Of a DNA stretch of 64,000 bases, positions 24,685-32,372 are shown one piece after another; within the stretch, counting starts at the first letter, position 1; every line of letters starts with the position of its first letter. The DNA comes from Methyloligella sp. GL2. Lineage in GTDB: Bacteria > Pseudomonadota > Alphaproteobacteria > Rhizobiales > Methyloligellaceae. The translations under genes and the position numbers were made by a program. The stretch spans positions 819,501-883,500 of the forward strand of contig NZ_CP054476.1 in assembly GCF_013341275.1 (NCBI RefSeq), read 5' to 3'. A model generated the notes under the pieces. The model made no database searches, was not told the origin of the DNA, and saw only the letters and a list, made by a program, of their open reading frames with translations.

Positions 24685-26202
24685 ATGATACGTACCGGCG
24701 AGGAATACAAAGACTCCATCCGCGACAATCGCGAGGTCTATGTGAATGGCGAGAAGGTCAAGGACGTGACCAGCCATCCGCAGTTCAAGCCGCTCGTCGA
24801 CATCCGGGCCCGCATCTACGACATGCAGCACGATCCGGCGACCAAGGATGTGATGACGGTGGCGCAGGACGGCGAGGTCAACGCCGTCGGCAATGCCTTG
24901 CCGATGACCCAGGATGATTGGTGGGCGAAGCGCCGCGCCACCGACACCATGATGGAGACCATCGGTGGTGTCGTGACGCGCGTCGGCGACGAGACGGTCG
25001 GCGAGATGTGGTCGCTGTATGACGGCCAGGACGTGCTCGCCGAGATCGACTCGCAATTCGCCGACAATATCCGCACCCATATCCACAAGGTGCTGAAGGC
25101 CGATCCGTTCCACGTCTCGGCCAATACCGATCCGAAGGGCGACCGCTCCAAGCCGCCGCAGGAGCAGGATCCCGACATGCTTCTGCATGTGGTGAAGGAG
25201 ACCGATGCAGGCATCGTGGTGCGCGGCGCCAAATACGAGACCGCGGCCGCTTACGCCAATCAGGCCTTCACCAAGCCGACCATCGCCAATTGGGGCAATG
25301 AGGCGCTGTCCGACTATGCGGTTGGTTTCATCTGCGATCTCGGTTCGCCGGGGCTGAAGTTCATCTGCCGTACCGGCTTCGCCGGGCGCGGTCCGGAGGT
25401 CGACTATCCGCTGTCGAACAATTTCGACGAGGTGGACGCACTGGTGATCTTCGACAATGTGCTGATCCCTTGGGAGAACGTGCTGTTCTACCGGCACACC
25501 CGCGCGGCGGCCTTCATCCGGCAGACGCTGCACCGCTATTCGGCTTTCGCCTTCGTGCAGCGGAACCTGAAGCTTGCCGACATGATGATCGGCACGGCGC
25601 TGTTCAACGCCCGCCAGACCGGTCTGGACAAGCAGCCGGCGGTGCAGGAGAAGCTGGCCACGCTGGCGGTCTATCGCGAGGGCATCAACGCCCATCTGAC
25701 CGGCGCCATCGCGCTCGGCGAGCGCTCGCCCGCCGGCCTGCTGATGCCGAACCAGTCGCTGCTCTATACGGGCCGCGTGCTGGCCTGCTCGCAGCTGCAC
25801 GAGATGATGCATCTGACCCGCGAGCTTTGCGGCGGGCAGATCTGCGTCACCCCGGATGCGGCCGCGTTCGAGGCGGAAGAGACCAAGCCGTGGATGGAGA
25901 AGTTCTACTCCATCAACGAGGACTGGGTGGCCGACGACCGGCGCAAGCTGTTGGCCTTCGCTCGCGACATGCTGAATTCCGACTATGCCGGGCACCGGCT
26001 GACCTTCCAGCTGTTCGCCCAGTCGCCGCCTTTCGCCCATCTCGCTGCGGTCTACCGCAACTTCGATTGGGACGGTCCGCTCGACTTCGTCAAAAAGGCC
26101 GCCGGCCTTTCCGACAGGGTCCGCCCCGAATCCGGGCGCCCCGCCGGCGACAGCGCGGTAGTGCAGTGGTTTGAAAGCGAAACGCCGATGGCGGCGGAAT
26201 AG
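24685..26202 (+). CDS. FAD-dependent monooxygenase, HpaB (4-hydroxyphenylacetate 3-hydroxylase) family
   Basis: Oxygenase component of a two-component flavin monooxygenase, 505 aa, with the HpaB N-terminal and C-terminal domains. Landmarks are the opening MIRTGEEYKDSIRDNREVYV, the VDIRARIYDMQHDP block, FICRTGFAGRGPEVDYPLS and FDNVLIPWENVLFY, where HpaB-type enzymes shape the flavin and substrate pocket. It needs FADH2 from a reductase, and the fused flavin reductase starts 78 bp downstream in the same direction. The family hydroxylates phenols but also acts on pyrrole, pyridine and halogenated rings, so the label 4-hydroxyphenylacetate is not implied. The gene faces the duplicated control region and is probably induced with it. 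Confidence 0.9.
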   Translation: MIRTGEEYKDSIRDNREVYVNGEKVKDVTSHPQFKPLVDIRARIYDMQHDPATKDVMTVAQDGEVNAVGNALPMTQDDWWAKRRATDTMMETIGGVVTRVGDETVGEMWSLYDGQDVLAEIDSQFADNIRTHIHKVLKADPFHVSANTDPKGDRSKPPQEQDPDMLLHVVKETDAGIVVRGAKYETAAAYANQAFTKPTIANWGNEALSDYAVGFICDLGSPGLKFICRTGFAGRGPEVDYPLSNNFDEVDALVIFDNVLIPWENVLFYRHTRAAAFIRQTLHRYSAFAFVQRNLKLADMMIGTALFNARQTGLDKQPAVQEKLATLAVYREGINAHLTGAIALGERSPAGLLMPNQSLLYTGRVLACSQLHEMMHLTRELCGGQICVTPDAAAFEAEETKPWMEKFYSINEDWVADDRRKLLAFARDMLNSDYAGHRLTFQLFAQSPPFAHLAAVYRNFDWDGPLDFVKKAAGLSDRVRPESGRPAGDSAVVQWFESETPMAAE

Positions 26203-26279
26203 CAATGCTGGGCGGCGGCGGTCCACCCCTCCGACGGGCTTCCGCCGCCCTCAGTTCAATGGAAGTTAGAAAGCGCTTT

Positions 26280-27458
26280 ATGTCCGTTATAGAGAGCCGA
26301 GATATCCGCAGCGAGTTCACGCAAGCGATGAGCTGCGCCGCCTGCACCGTCAATGTGGTCACCACGGACGGTCCGGCAGGGCGTGCGGGCGTCACGGTCT
26401 CGGCGATGTCGTCGGTCTCGGCCGATGGCGAGACGCCGACCTTGCTGGTCTGCGTGCATCACAAATCCAGCGCCGCGGATGCGATCCTTCAGAACGGTGC
26501 GTTTTGCGTCAACGTGCTGCGCGACGATCAGAGCTATATCTCCGACACCTTCGCCGGTCGGCTGAAGACGGAGGACGGCGACAAGTTCTCCTGCGCCGAG
26601 TGGGTGCCGATGACGACCGGCGCGCCGCGCGTGACCGCGCCTTTGGCCGCGTTCGATTGCACGGTGCGCAGCGGCGAGCGGGTCGGCACGCATCACATCT
26701 TCATCGGCGAGGTGCGCGACATTCATATCGCGCCGAGCGGCAATCCGCTGATCTTCGCCAACCGGGCCTATGGCTCGCCGGTGCGCATCATGCCGGGACG
26801 TCCCGATGCCACCGCGGCGCCGGATCCTTCCGCGCCGACGATGCGTCTGGGGTCGCTGCATACCATCGGCCCCTATCTTCTGCCGAAGCTGCTGCGCGAT
26901 CTGGAGAATTCCTCCGGGCCGATCGGGCTGGAGCTGCATGAGGGCGATCAGCGCAAGCTGACCGAGCTGCTCAAGTCGGGCGCCATCGATGTGGCGCTGC
27001 TCTACGATCTCGATCTCGACGAGGGGTTCGACGTCATCCCGCTCACCGAGCTCCGTCCCTATGTGCTGCTGCACGAGCAAGATCCCCTGCGGCAGGAGAG
27101 CGAGGTCTCGCTCAGCCAGCTCCTCGACCACCGCATGGTGCTGCTCGATGCGCCGCCGAGCCGGGACTATTTCCTGTCGCTGTTCGACGGGATCGGCGAG
27201 CCGACCATCGGCTATCGCGCACAGAGCTTCGAGATGGTGCGCGGCATGGTGGCCCACGGGCTCGGCTATTCGCTGCTCGCCACCAAGCCTGCCTCGTCGA
27301 TGAGCTATGACGGCAAGGCGCTGGTGGTGCGACCGCTGAAGGAAGACGTGAAGGGGAGCCGGCTGGCTCTGGCCACCTCGGGCAAGGCGCCTAGCTCTTA
27401 TCTCACTATGCGGTTCATTCAGGATTGCCGTTCGGTTTTTCGCGATCGCGCGGCCTAG
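26280..27458 (+). CDS. flavin reductase fused to a LysR-type effector-binding domain
   Basis: About 392 aa in two parts. Residues 1-175 are an HpaC-type NAD(P)H:flavin reductase (AGVTVSAMSSVSADGETP for flavin binding, HHIFIGEV near 138). Residues about 187-392 are a periplasmic-binding-like LysR effector domain without any helix-turn-helix; it matches the C-terminus of the regulator at 13649 (SFEMVRGMVAHGLGYSLL). It should supply reduced flavin to the HpaB-like enzyme just upstream. By analogy with the Acinetobacter 4-hydroxyphenylacetate hydroxylase reductase, whose C-terminal MarR-like domain makes it substrate-stimulated, the LysR domain may gate reductase activity by ligand. ATG 26280 is preferred; ATG 26259 is possible. 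No frameshift is apparent: one open frame spans both parts. Confidence 0.85.
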   Translation: MSVIESRDIRSEFTQAMSCAACTVNVVTTDGPAGRAGVTVSAMSSVSADGETPTLLVCVHHKSSAADAILQNGAFCVNVLRDDQSYISDTFAGRLKTEDGDKFSCAEWVPMTTGAPRVTAPLAAFDCTVRSGERVGTHHIFIGEVRDIHIAPSGNPLIFANRAYGSPVRIMPGRPDATAAPDPSAPTMRLGSLHTIGPYLLPKLLRDLENSSGPIGLELHEGDQRKLTELLKSGAIDVALLYDLDLDEGFDVIPLTELRPYVLLHEQDPLRQESEVSLSQLLDHRMVLLDAPPSRDYFLSLFDGIGEPTIGYRAQSFEMVRGMVAHGLGYSLLATKPASSMSYDGKALVVRPLKEDVKGSRLALATSGKAPSSYLTMRFIQDCRSVFRDRAA

Positions 27459-27798
27459 CCGACGGATCTGTACGGTGCGGGAAGCCGGTCTCGCCCGGAT
27501 GCGCTGAGACAGTTTGTCCCTAAGCAAAGCATTAAAATTATCGAATTGATCCTGGAACTTGGGTCCGGGATTATGTCTCATAGGTCGGACCATAAGACCA
27601 AAGAGTCTATTGCTAGCGGTGAATGGCCCCGTGTCAGCCATGTCCTGTCAGGACAAGCCGCTAGTCCCTGCGAGACGGTCCCTTCCCAAGCTCAACGGCG
27701 GGAAGGGGCCGTCACGAGGGAGGAGGAAGCCAAGCTTTTGGACGGTGGCAATATCGCCGGCGGGTGATGTGTGCCGCCCTTTTGATGATGGTAATCGT
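27459..27798 (+). promoter_or_regulatory. 340 bp leader of the AraC-type regulator
   Basis: No gene is supported here. The frame of the downstream regulator stays open back to 27559, but this part has atypical composition. The stretch CCCTAAGCAAAG at 27518-27529 resembles CCCTATGCAAGG of the duplicated control regions, followed by AT-rich sequence, so a promoter under the same control is possible but weakly supported. A short GGTC/GACC dyad lies near 27580. Confidence 0.3.
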
Positions 27799-28836
27799 GT
27801 GACTCCGGACTGCCCGACAGCGCTAGGCCCGTTTCCCGGTTTTCCGACCGACCGCGTCGCGTCCGCCCGGCGGATCGGATTCCTGACACTCGACGAATTT
27901 CCCACCGTTGCGCTGTCTTGTGCGATCGAGGTGCTTCGGGCCGCCAATCAAGTGGTCGGACGCTCCGAATATCAGTGGTCGATCGTCACCGCCGGCGGGG
28001 AGACGGTCCGCTCCAGCGATGGGGCGATGCGAGCCACGGCGGTGAGCTATGCCGAAGCGGCGCCCCTCGACCTGCTTCTGGTTTGCGGTGGTTCCAATAT
28101 TGCCGATGCGGTCGACGAGCCGCTGATTACGCTGCTGCGGCAGATGGCCGACGATGCGGTGATCCTCGGCGGGCTGTGCAGCGGCGCGTATGCGCTGGTC
28201 AAGGCAGGGCTGCTGGACGGCTATCAATGCGCGCTGCAGTGGGACGACATGGTAGGTTTGCGCCAGGCCCATGCCGGCACGGTGTTCCTGGACCGTCTTT
28301 CGGTGATCGACCGGGACCGAATCAGCTGCGCAGGCGGCATCGCACCGATCGAGTTGATGCTCTCGCTGGTCGGCAAGCAGTTGGGCGCGGAGATTGCCGG
28401 CAATATCGCAGCACGTTTGGGCGCGAGCCAGCAATCTCGCCCGGCCAATGCCATCGACGGTGCGCACCGCCCGCCGCTCAATACGGAGCAGCAGAGATTG
28501 GCGCGCGTTGTGGCGCTGATGGAGGACAATCTGGAGGAGCCGCTTTCGGCCACCGAGCTGGCCGAGCAAGCCGGCCTTTCGCTCCGCCAGGTGCAGCGGG
28601 TGTTTCAGCTCACGGTGGGGGTGCCCCTATCGGCCTATTATCTGCGCCTCCGCCTGAAACGGGCGCGGGAACGGGTGCTGCACGGCACCGAGTCGCTGAC
28701 CCAGATTGCGGTCGCTTTCGGCTTTGCCTCGCCGGCGCATTTCAGCCGATCCTACAAGGCTTGCTTCGGCCGGTCGCCGAGCAGCGAGCGGCGCCCAGCC
28801 GCCGCCGCCGGCGATTCGTTTCCCTGCGACGACTGA
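27799..28836 (+). CDS. GlxA-type AraC-family regulator (DJ-1/PfpI domain plus HTH)
   Basis: Transcription regulator of about 345 aa with an N-terminal class I glutamine-amidotransferase-like (DJ-1/PfpI) domain and a C-terminal AraC double helix-turn-helix. The sensor domain opens with RRIGFLTLDEFPTVALSCAI, carries the nucleophile-elbow-like GGLCSGAYALVKAGLLDG, and the DNA-binding part has LSATELAEQAGLSLRQVQRV and LTQIAVAFGFASPAHFSRSY. Relatives such as GbdR, CdhR and ArgR of Pseudomonas control catabolism of glycine betaine, carnitine and arginine, which suits the amine-catabolic surroundings. The start is uncertain: GTG 27799, GTG 27769 and a longer ATG-initiated frame are all open. Confidence 0.88.
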   Translation: MTPDCPTALGPFPGFPTDRVASARRIGFLTLDEFPTVALSCAIEVLRAANQVVGRSEYQWSIVTAGGETVRSSDGAMRATAVSYAEAAPLDLLLVCGGSNIADAVDEPLITLLRQMADDAVILGGLCSGAYALVKAGLLDGYQCALQWDDMVGLRQAHAGTVFLDRLSVIDRDRISCAGGIAPIELMLSLVGKQLGAEIAGNIAARLGASQQSRPANAIDGAHRPPLNTEQQRLARVVALMEDNLEEPLSATELAEQAGLSLRQVQRVFQLTVGVPLSAYYLRLRLKRARERVLHGTESLTQIAVAFGFASPAHFSRSYKACFGRSPSSERRPAAAAGDSFPCDD

Positions 28837-29313
28837 TCGTCGCCGTTTGAGTAAATCCCTCAAGAAGAACGACGATACGATCCTTGGTTGTGTTAAATGA
28901 AACATGCAACACAACGCGTATTGTGAAATACAACTTGTCGTTTTTTGAAATGAGCTGATCCGGAGGCTCTTGCGACGGGATTTTGCTTCAATGCGGCAGC
29001 CATGCTGCTCGCACGGCAGGCAATTTATGGCGCTCGATTAAAAATTGCCCAAAAATTAGCACGCAGACGCGAATTGTAACGAAAATACAACGCATTGCCC
29101 TTTTCGCCTCAAGCGACGCCAGCAGTCAAGTCGATGTCGCCTAGGTGTTAGCGACATGCGTGGCTGCCAGTGCAGTCTTTGCTCCAGCTGATAACCGCTT
29201 GTTTTGGAAAGCAGCAGTCGTGAGGCGCGTCACCGTGCCTTGCCAAGTAAAAGATCAATTGTGGGCGTCAGGGTGCAGGTAAAAACACCGCACGCTTGGA
29301 GAAGGGGACTTCG
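28837..29313. promoter_or_regulatory. 477 bp AT-rich intergenic region with dyads
   Basis: No gene is supported. The region is much more AT-rich than its surroundings. An exact 8-bp inverted repeat, GTTGTGTT (28887-28894) and AACACAAC (28908-28915), lies just after the regulator gene. A smaller GTATT/AATAC pair follows (28918-28931). AAATACAAC occurs twice (28926 and 29083), next to the related words ACAACGCGTATTG and ACAACGCATTG. It probably holds the porin promoter and binding sites for an unidentified regulator. Confidence 0.4.
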
Positions 29314-30099
29314 ATGAAAAAAACAACGATTGCAGGGGCCATTGCCGCATTGGCTCTGAGCTTCGCCGCCGCGCCGGCGTATGCGCAGAACGCCGAATAC
29401 GACTATCCGGAGCAGGGCGACCAGTCCGGCTTCTTTAACGACGGGAAAGAGTTCGGCTACTGGCTGACGCTGACCGGCACCACGGACTACATGTTCCGCG
29501 GTATTTCCCAGAGCGATCAGAAGCCTGCCTTCCAGGCCGATCTCGGCGCGTCCTATGGCGATTTCTACGGCGGTTTCTGGATGTCGACGATCGACTTCGA
29601 AGACACCTATGGGCCGGTTGAGTTCGACACCTATCTTGGTTGGGCACCCGTCACCGGGGCGATCAGCTGGGACTTTACCGCTTGGTACTATGCCTACCAG
29701 GTGCAGGATTCTTCGCTCGGCAGCGGCGATCTGAACTATTTCGAGTTCACCGGTAAGGCCTCGATCAACCCGATCGACAAGTTGACCCTCTCGCTGTTCG
29801 GCGCTTTCACGCCGGAGCAGGATATCGCCATCACCGATACCCAGACCATCGAAGGTCAGTTCGAATACGCGATGAACGATTGGGGCCGGTTTACCCCGAC
29901 GATCAGCGGTCTCATCGGCTTCACCAATACCGACATCGATGGCTATTGGCTCGGCGAGGAAGACTACACCTACTGGAATGCCGGCCTGAACCTTGCGCTC
30001 GACAAGGTCAATTTCGACTTCCGCTATTGGGACACCGACATCGACAACGAGCTGGCCGATTCCCGCTTCGTGTTCTCTGCCGGTATCGCGCTGCCGTAA
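29314..30099 (+). CDS. TorF family putative outer-membrane porin
   Basis: Predicted outer-membrane beta-barrel of the TorF (Gcw_chp/TIGR02001) family, 261 aa. A signal peptide (MKKTTIAGAIAALALSF, cleavage after AYA) precedes a short acidic stretch, then the family start FGYWLTLTGTTDYMFRGISQ. Alternating aromatic strands, including VEFDTYLGWAPVTGAISWDF, continue to the end, and the last residues (FVFSAGIALP) form a typical final strand. ATG 29314 has a GGGGA ribosome site; the frame is open six codons upstream. Members are found widely in proteobacteria, and transport specificity is not known. A strong terminator follows, so the gene is probably monocistronic. Confidence 0.88.
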   Translation: MKKTTIAGAIAALALSFAAAPAYAQNAEYDYPEQGDQSGFFNDGKEFGYWLTLTGTTDYMFRGISQSDQKPAFQADLGASYGDFYGGFWMSTIDFEDTYGPVEFDTYLGWAPVTGAISWDFTAWYYAYQVQDSSLGSGDLNYFEFTGKASINPIDKLTLSLFGAFTPEQDIAITDTQTIEGQFEYAMNDWGRFTPTISGLIGFTNTDIDGYWLGEEDYTYWNAGLNLALDKVNFDFRYWDTDIDNELADSRFVFSAGIALP

Positions 30100-30129
30100 T
30101 TATCGAGAACCCATCCATCTCTCGAGAAG

Positions 30130-30163
30130 ACCGCCGGGGCTGCGAAGCTCCGGCGGTTTTTTT
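30130..30163 (+). terminator. rho-independent terminator after the porin gene
   Basis: ACCGCCGGGGCT (30130-30141) and AGCTCCGGCGGT (30146-30157) make a 12-bp stem with one G-U pair and a GCGA tetraloop, followed by TTTTTTT. Confidence 0.93.
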
Positions 30164-30228
30164 ATGTCGGCCACGGCCGGCAGTCCGGCGCGGGCAATTC
30201 GAAAAAACCAAACTAGCCATTCCAGAAC

Positions 30229-30357
30229 TTATTGTTTTGCCGCTTCGAGCCGCATGGCATCCCTGTAAGGAGATAGACCTTCGCGGAAGATGAGGCAGAT
30301 CTCATCGTGGCCGAAGATCCCCTGAAGACTTAGGCCCTGCGACGTGACGGAGGGCAT
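30229..30357 (-). CDS. possible small protein, 42 aa
   Basis: A minus-strand frame of 42 codons from ATG 30357 has GGAGG three bases upstream and ends 66 bp from the porin terminator. The product begins MPSVTSQGLSLQGIF and ends REGLSPYRDAMRLEAAKQ. The spacing of FG, EI, G and YR recalls HemP-like small proteins, but the conserved C-terminal part of that family is missing, so the similarity is weak. The frame can be extended upstream into the Zur-box palindrome, which I do not believe. It may be real, a degraded gene or chance. Confidence 0.25.
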   Translation of the reverse strand: MPSVTSQGLSLQGIFGHDEICLIFREGLSPYRDAMRLEAAKQ

Positions 30358-30390
30358 CTTCCTCCGGCCGCCCCCCTCCGGGCGGAGTGC

Positions 30391-30443
30391 TTGACAGCAG
30401 AAGGCCGGACCTCCTAAGGAATATGCAATGTTATAACATTGCA
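30391..30443 (+). promoter_or_regulatory. promoter with Zur-box-like palindrome upstream of the DUF1826 gene
   Basis: A perfect -35 TTGACA lies at 30391-30396, with a weak -10 candidate TAAGGA at 30415-30420. A 20-bp perfect palindrome, TGCAATGTTATAACATTGCA, covers 30424-30443, directly over the expected transcription start and 11 bp before the ATG. Its ATGTTATAACAT core fits the zinc-uptake-regulator boxes of proteobacteria. A related site precedes the folE gene at 33051. Confidence 0.7.
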
Positions 30444-30454
30444 ATAAGGTTGAG

Positions 30455-31075
30455 ATGCTGCATCACGTCGAGCCGGTTGCGCTTGCGCAATCCGTGGCCG
30501 AAGGAGAGGCGCCGGAGATCCTGGATCGGATCGGATCGCCCGGCTGCGCCGTCGCCGTCTGGCAACGCCAGCATGGGGCGGAATTCCAGCAATGGATCGA
30601 CGGGCTGTCGCCGAACCAGCTGCCTGAGGCACGGCTCGTGTTGCGACCGGATCGGGTCGAGGATGCCATGGTTTCGCTCTGCGCGGATTGCGGGATGGAT
30701 GAGAGCTCGAACCGGCGCCTTTTGACCGGCGATATCGCCGCGCTCGCGGCTTTGTTCGCGCAGGTGATGGGGGCCGAGACGGTGCAGCTTCGTCTCGATG
30801 TGGTGAGCGACAATGCCTGCCGGAAGTTTCATCTCGACAACGTTCCGGCGCGCTTGCTGTGCACTTATCGCGGCCGTGGAACCGAATACGGCGAAGCGCG
30901 GCGCGGTGAGGAACCGCGTATCATTCACGAGCTCGCCACCGGATCGGTCGGATTGTTCCGCGGGCGGCTGTGGCCCACGGAACAGTCAGGCATCGTGCAT
31001 CGTTCTCCGCCGATTTCGGGGCTCGGAGAGACCCGGCTTCTGCTGGTGCTCGATCCCGTGACCGGCGCGATCTAA
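30455..31075 (+). CDS. DUF1826 domain protein, zinc-starvation-associated
   Basis: A 206-aa protein of the DUF1826 family, which is found mainly in Zur-controlled loci of proteobacteria; its biochemical role is not established. Recognisable parts are CRKFHLDNVPARLLCTYRG (the conserved FHxDxVPxRxLxTYxGxGT core of the family), RGTEYGEARRG and VHRSPPISGLGETRLLLVLD at the C-terminus. The conserved His and Asp residues in the core could bind metal. ATG 30455 lies just after the Zur-like palindrome, with AAGG as ribosome site. Its stop overlaps by three bases the stop of the convergent RibD-like gene, so the two transcripts are antisense at their ends. Confidence 0.85.
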   Translation: MLHHVEPVALAQSVAEGEAPEILDRIGSPGCAVAVWQRQHGAEFQQWIDGLSPNQLPEARLVLRPDRVEDAMVSLCADCGMDESSNRRLLTGDIAALAALFAQVMGAETVQLRLDVVSDNACRKFHLDNVPARLLCTYRGRGTEYGEARRGEEPRIIHELATGSVGLFRGRLWPTEQSGIVHRSPPISGLGETRLLLVLDPVTGAI

Positions 31076-31872
31076 CGGGCAGACTCCGTATGCGGCGCAC
31101 CGGCCCGTTGGTGTGTCGCCGAGAAACTGGCGATTGTCGTGCTTGGCGCGGTTCGGAGTTTCCAAGACAGCGGATCGTCGATTGGGACGTAGACGCTGGT
31201 CAGTCCGCGCCGTCCTAGTTCGTCGAGAAGCTCATCCTTCGTCGATCGGCTGTCGAGAGGTTCGCCAGAGGCTTCACCTTGCGGTGTGCGGATGACGACC
31301 TCGATGCAGTCCCAACCGCTGTGCATGAGCGCGTCAAAGCCCTCGGGGATGACGTGCGCGGCTTGCGGCCGCGCGCCGACGCGAAGCAAGGGATGGCCGG
31401 TGGCGATGCGATGAAAAAATCCCGCCATGATTTGGCTGGCCTCATTTTCGGCGAGACCGATGCCGACCCTGATGCCGGCCTCGCGCAGCTTGCGGAATCC
31501 ATTGCCGTCGACACGCGGGTCCGGGTCTTGCAGCGAGGCATGAACGGCCCGAACGCCGGCGCGAATGATGGCGTCGGCGCAAGGCGGCGTCTTGCCCCAA
31601 TGGCAGCACGGCTCCAGCGTCACGTAGAGCGCCGCATCGCGCGCCCGCTCGCCGGCTTGATCAAGAGCCATGCGTTCGGCATGAGGCCGGCCGCCGAATT
31701 GCGTGCAGCCCCGGCCGACGATCTCGCCTTCGCGCACGATGACGCAGCCGACTGGCGGGTTGGGCCAGACCTTTCCTTGCATCGATCGGGCAAGCGCAAT
31801 GGCCTCGCCCATCCAGCGTGCATGGTCAGCGTCAGGGCATGACTGCCGATCCTGTGGCGGTGTCAGCGTCAT
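31072..31872 (-). CDS. RibD-like deaminase with truncated reductase domain
   Basis: A 266-aa paralogue of the bifunctional riboflavin enzyme RibD. The N-terminal cytidine-deaminase-like domain is intact, with the zinc site H64-A-E66 in GRPHAERMAL and C89/C98 in EPCCHWGKTPPC, and the substrate motif WPNPPVGCVIV. After GFFHRIATGHPLLRVGARPQ the reductase domain loses its normal sequence (no LDGRIAT-type block) and stops about 100 residues short of the usual 360-370 aa. It is therefore probably a deaminase-only protein. It is the last gene of a putative Zur-controlled operon, 15 bp after hisI. It may back up the riboflavin deaminase step or have a new nucleoside-type substrate. Confidence 0.82.
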   Translation of the reverse strand: MTLTPPQDRQSCPDADHARWMGEAIALARSMQGKVWPNPPVGCVIVREGEIVGRGCTQFGGRPHAERMALDQAGERARDAALYVTLEPCCHWGKTPPCADAIIRAGVRAVHASLQDPDPRVDGNGFRKLREAGIRVGIGLAENEASQIMAGFFHRIATGHPLLRVGARPQAAHVIPEGFDALMHSGWDCIEVVIRTPQGEASGEPLDSRSTKDELLDELGRRGLTSVYVPIDDPLSWKLRTAPSTTIASFSATHQRAGAPHTESAR

Positions 31873-31887
31873 GGGCGTGATCCTTCG

Positions 31888-32364
31888 CTAAAGCTGTGTC
31901 GGGTTCGGCGCATCGCCATAAACTGCGACAGGGTCGAAGGTCTTCTCCGTTTCGGCGAAGGTCAGGGCGATCGGGCGCTGTGCAGGCTGCAGCGGAACCG
32001 CTCGATAGAAGCAGGACCGGTAGCCGACATGACAACTTGCGCCACCGGCGACGTTTACCCGCAGCCAGATCGCGTCCTGGTCGTCGTCGATCCTGATTTC
32101 CACCACTTTCTGGATCAGGCCGCTGGTTGCGCCCTTATGCCAAAGGCATTTACGGCTTCGGCTCCAATAATGGGCCTCGCCGGTCTCGATGGTGCGCAAA
32201 AGCGCGTCCTCATTCATCACCCCCATCATCAGCACTTCGCCCGATGCCGCGTCTGTGGTGACGACGGGCAGTAGGCCGTCGGCGCCGAACTTAGGGGCCA
32301 GCACCGCTCCCTCCTCGACCTGCGTGATGGAGCGGCGCTCGGCGAAGGGTTTTCTATCCGTCAT
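31888..32364 (-). CDS. hisI: phosphoribosyl-AMP cyclohydrolase paralogue (HisI-like), altered zinc site
   Basis: Enzyme of histidine biosynthesis (opens the adenine ring of PR-AMP), 158 aa, here as an isolated copy outside a his operon. Typical motifs are [37 protein letters not shown] and [12 protein letters not shown]. In standard HisI the DCDxDA motif supplies three Mg-binding Asp and one zinc-ligand Cys, with two further zinc Cys downstream. Here the motif reads D93-D94-D95-Q-D97-A, so the Mg ligands remain, the zinc Cys is Asp, and C111/C118 remain. An extra Cys (C73) is present. The gene lies nine base pairs after folE in a putative Zur operon. It is likely a low-zinc variant. Confidence 0.88.
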   Translation of the reverse strand: MTDRKPFAERRSITQVEEGAVLAPKFGADGLLPVVTTDAASGEVLMMGVMNEDALLRTIETGEAHYWSRSRKCLWHKGATSGLIQKVVEIRIDDDQDAIWLRVNVAGGASCHVGYRSCFYRAVPLQPAQRPIALTFAETEKTFDPVAVYGDAPNPTQL

Positions 32365-32372
32365 CGGAGCTG

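Noticed and set aside
24496..26226. Long minus-strand frame opposite the HpaB-like gene
   Set aside because: It lies entirely within the shadow of the oxygenase gene, and its sequence is low-complexity Arg/Gly/Ala.
24685..27458. Naming the pair hpaB-hpaC and assigning 4-hydroxyphenylacetate degradation
   Set aside because: No other hpa genes (ring cleavage, decarboxylase, hydratase) are present, and the reductase is a distinct fusion; only the family level is supported.
30229..30444. 71-codon minus-strand frame beginning inside the Zur palindrome
   Set aside because: The start codon would be part of the operator and lacks a ribosome site; only the shorter 42-codon version from 30357 is plausible.
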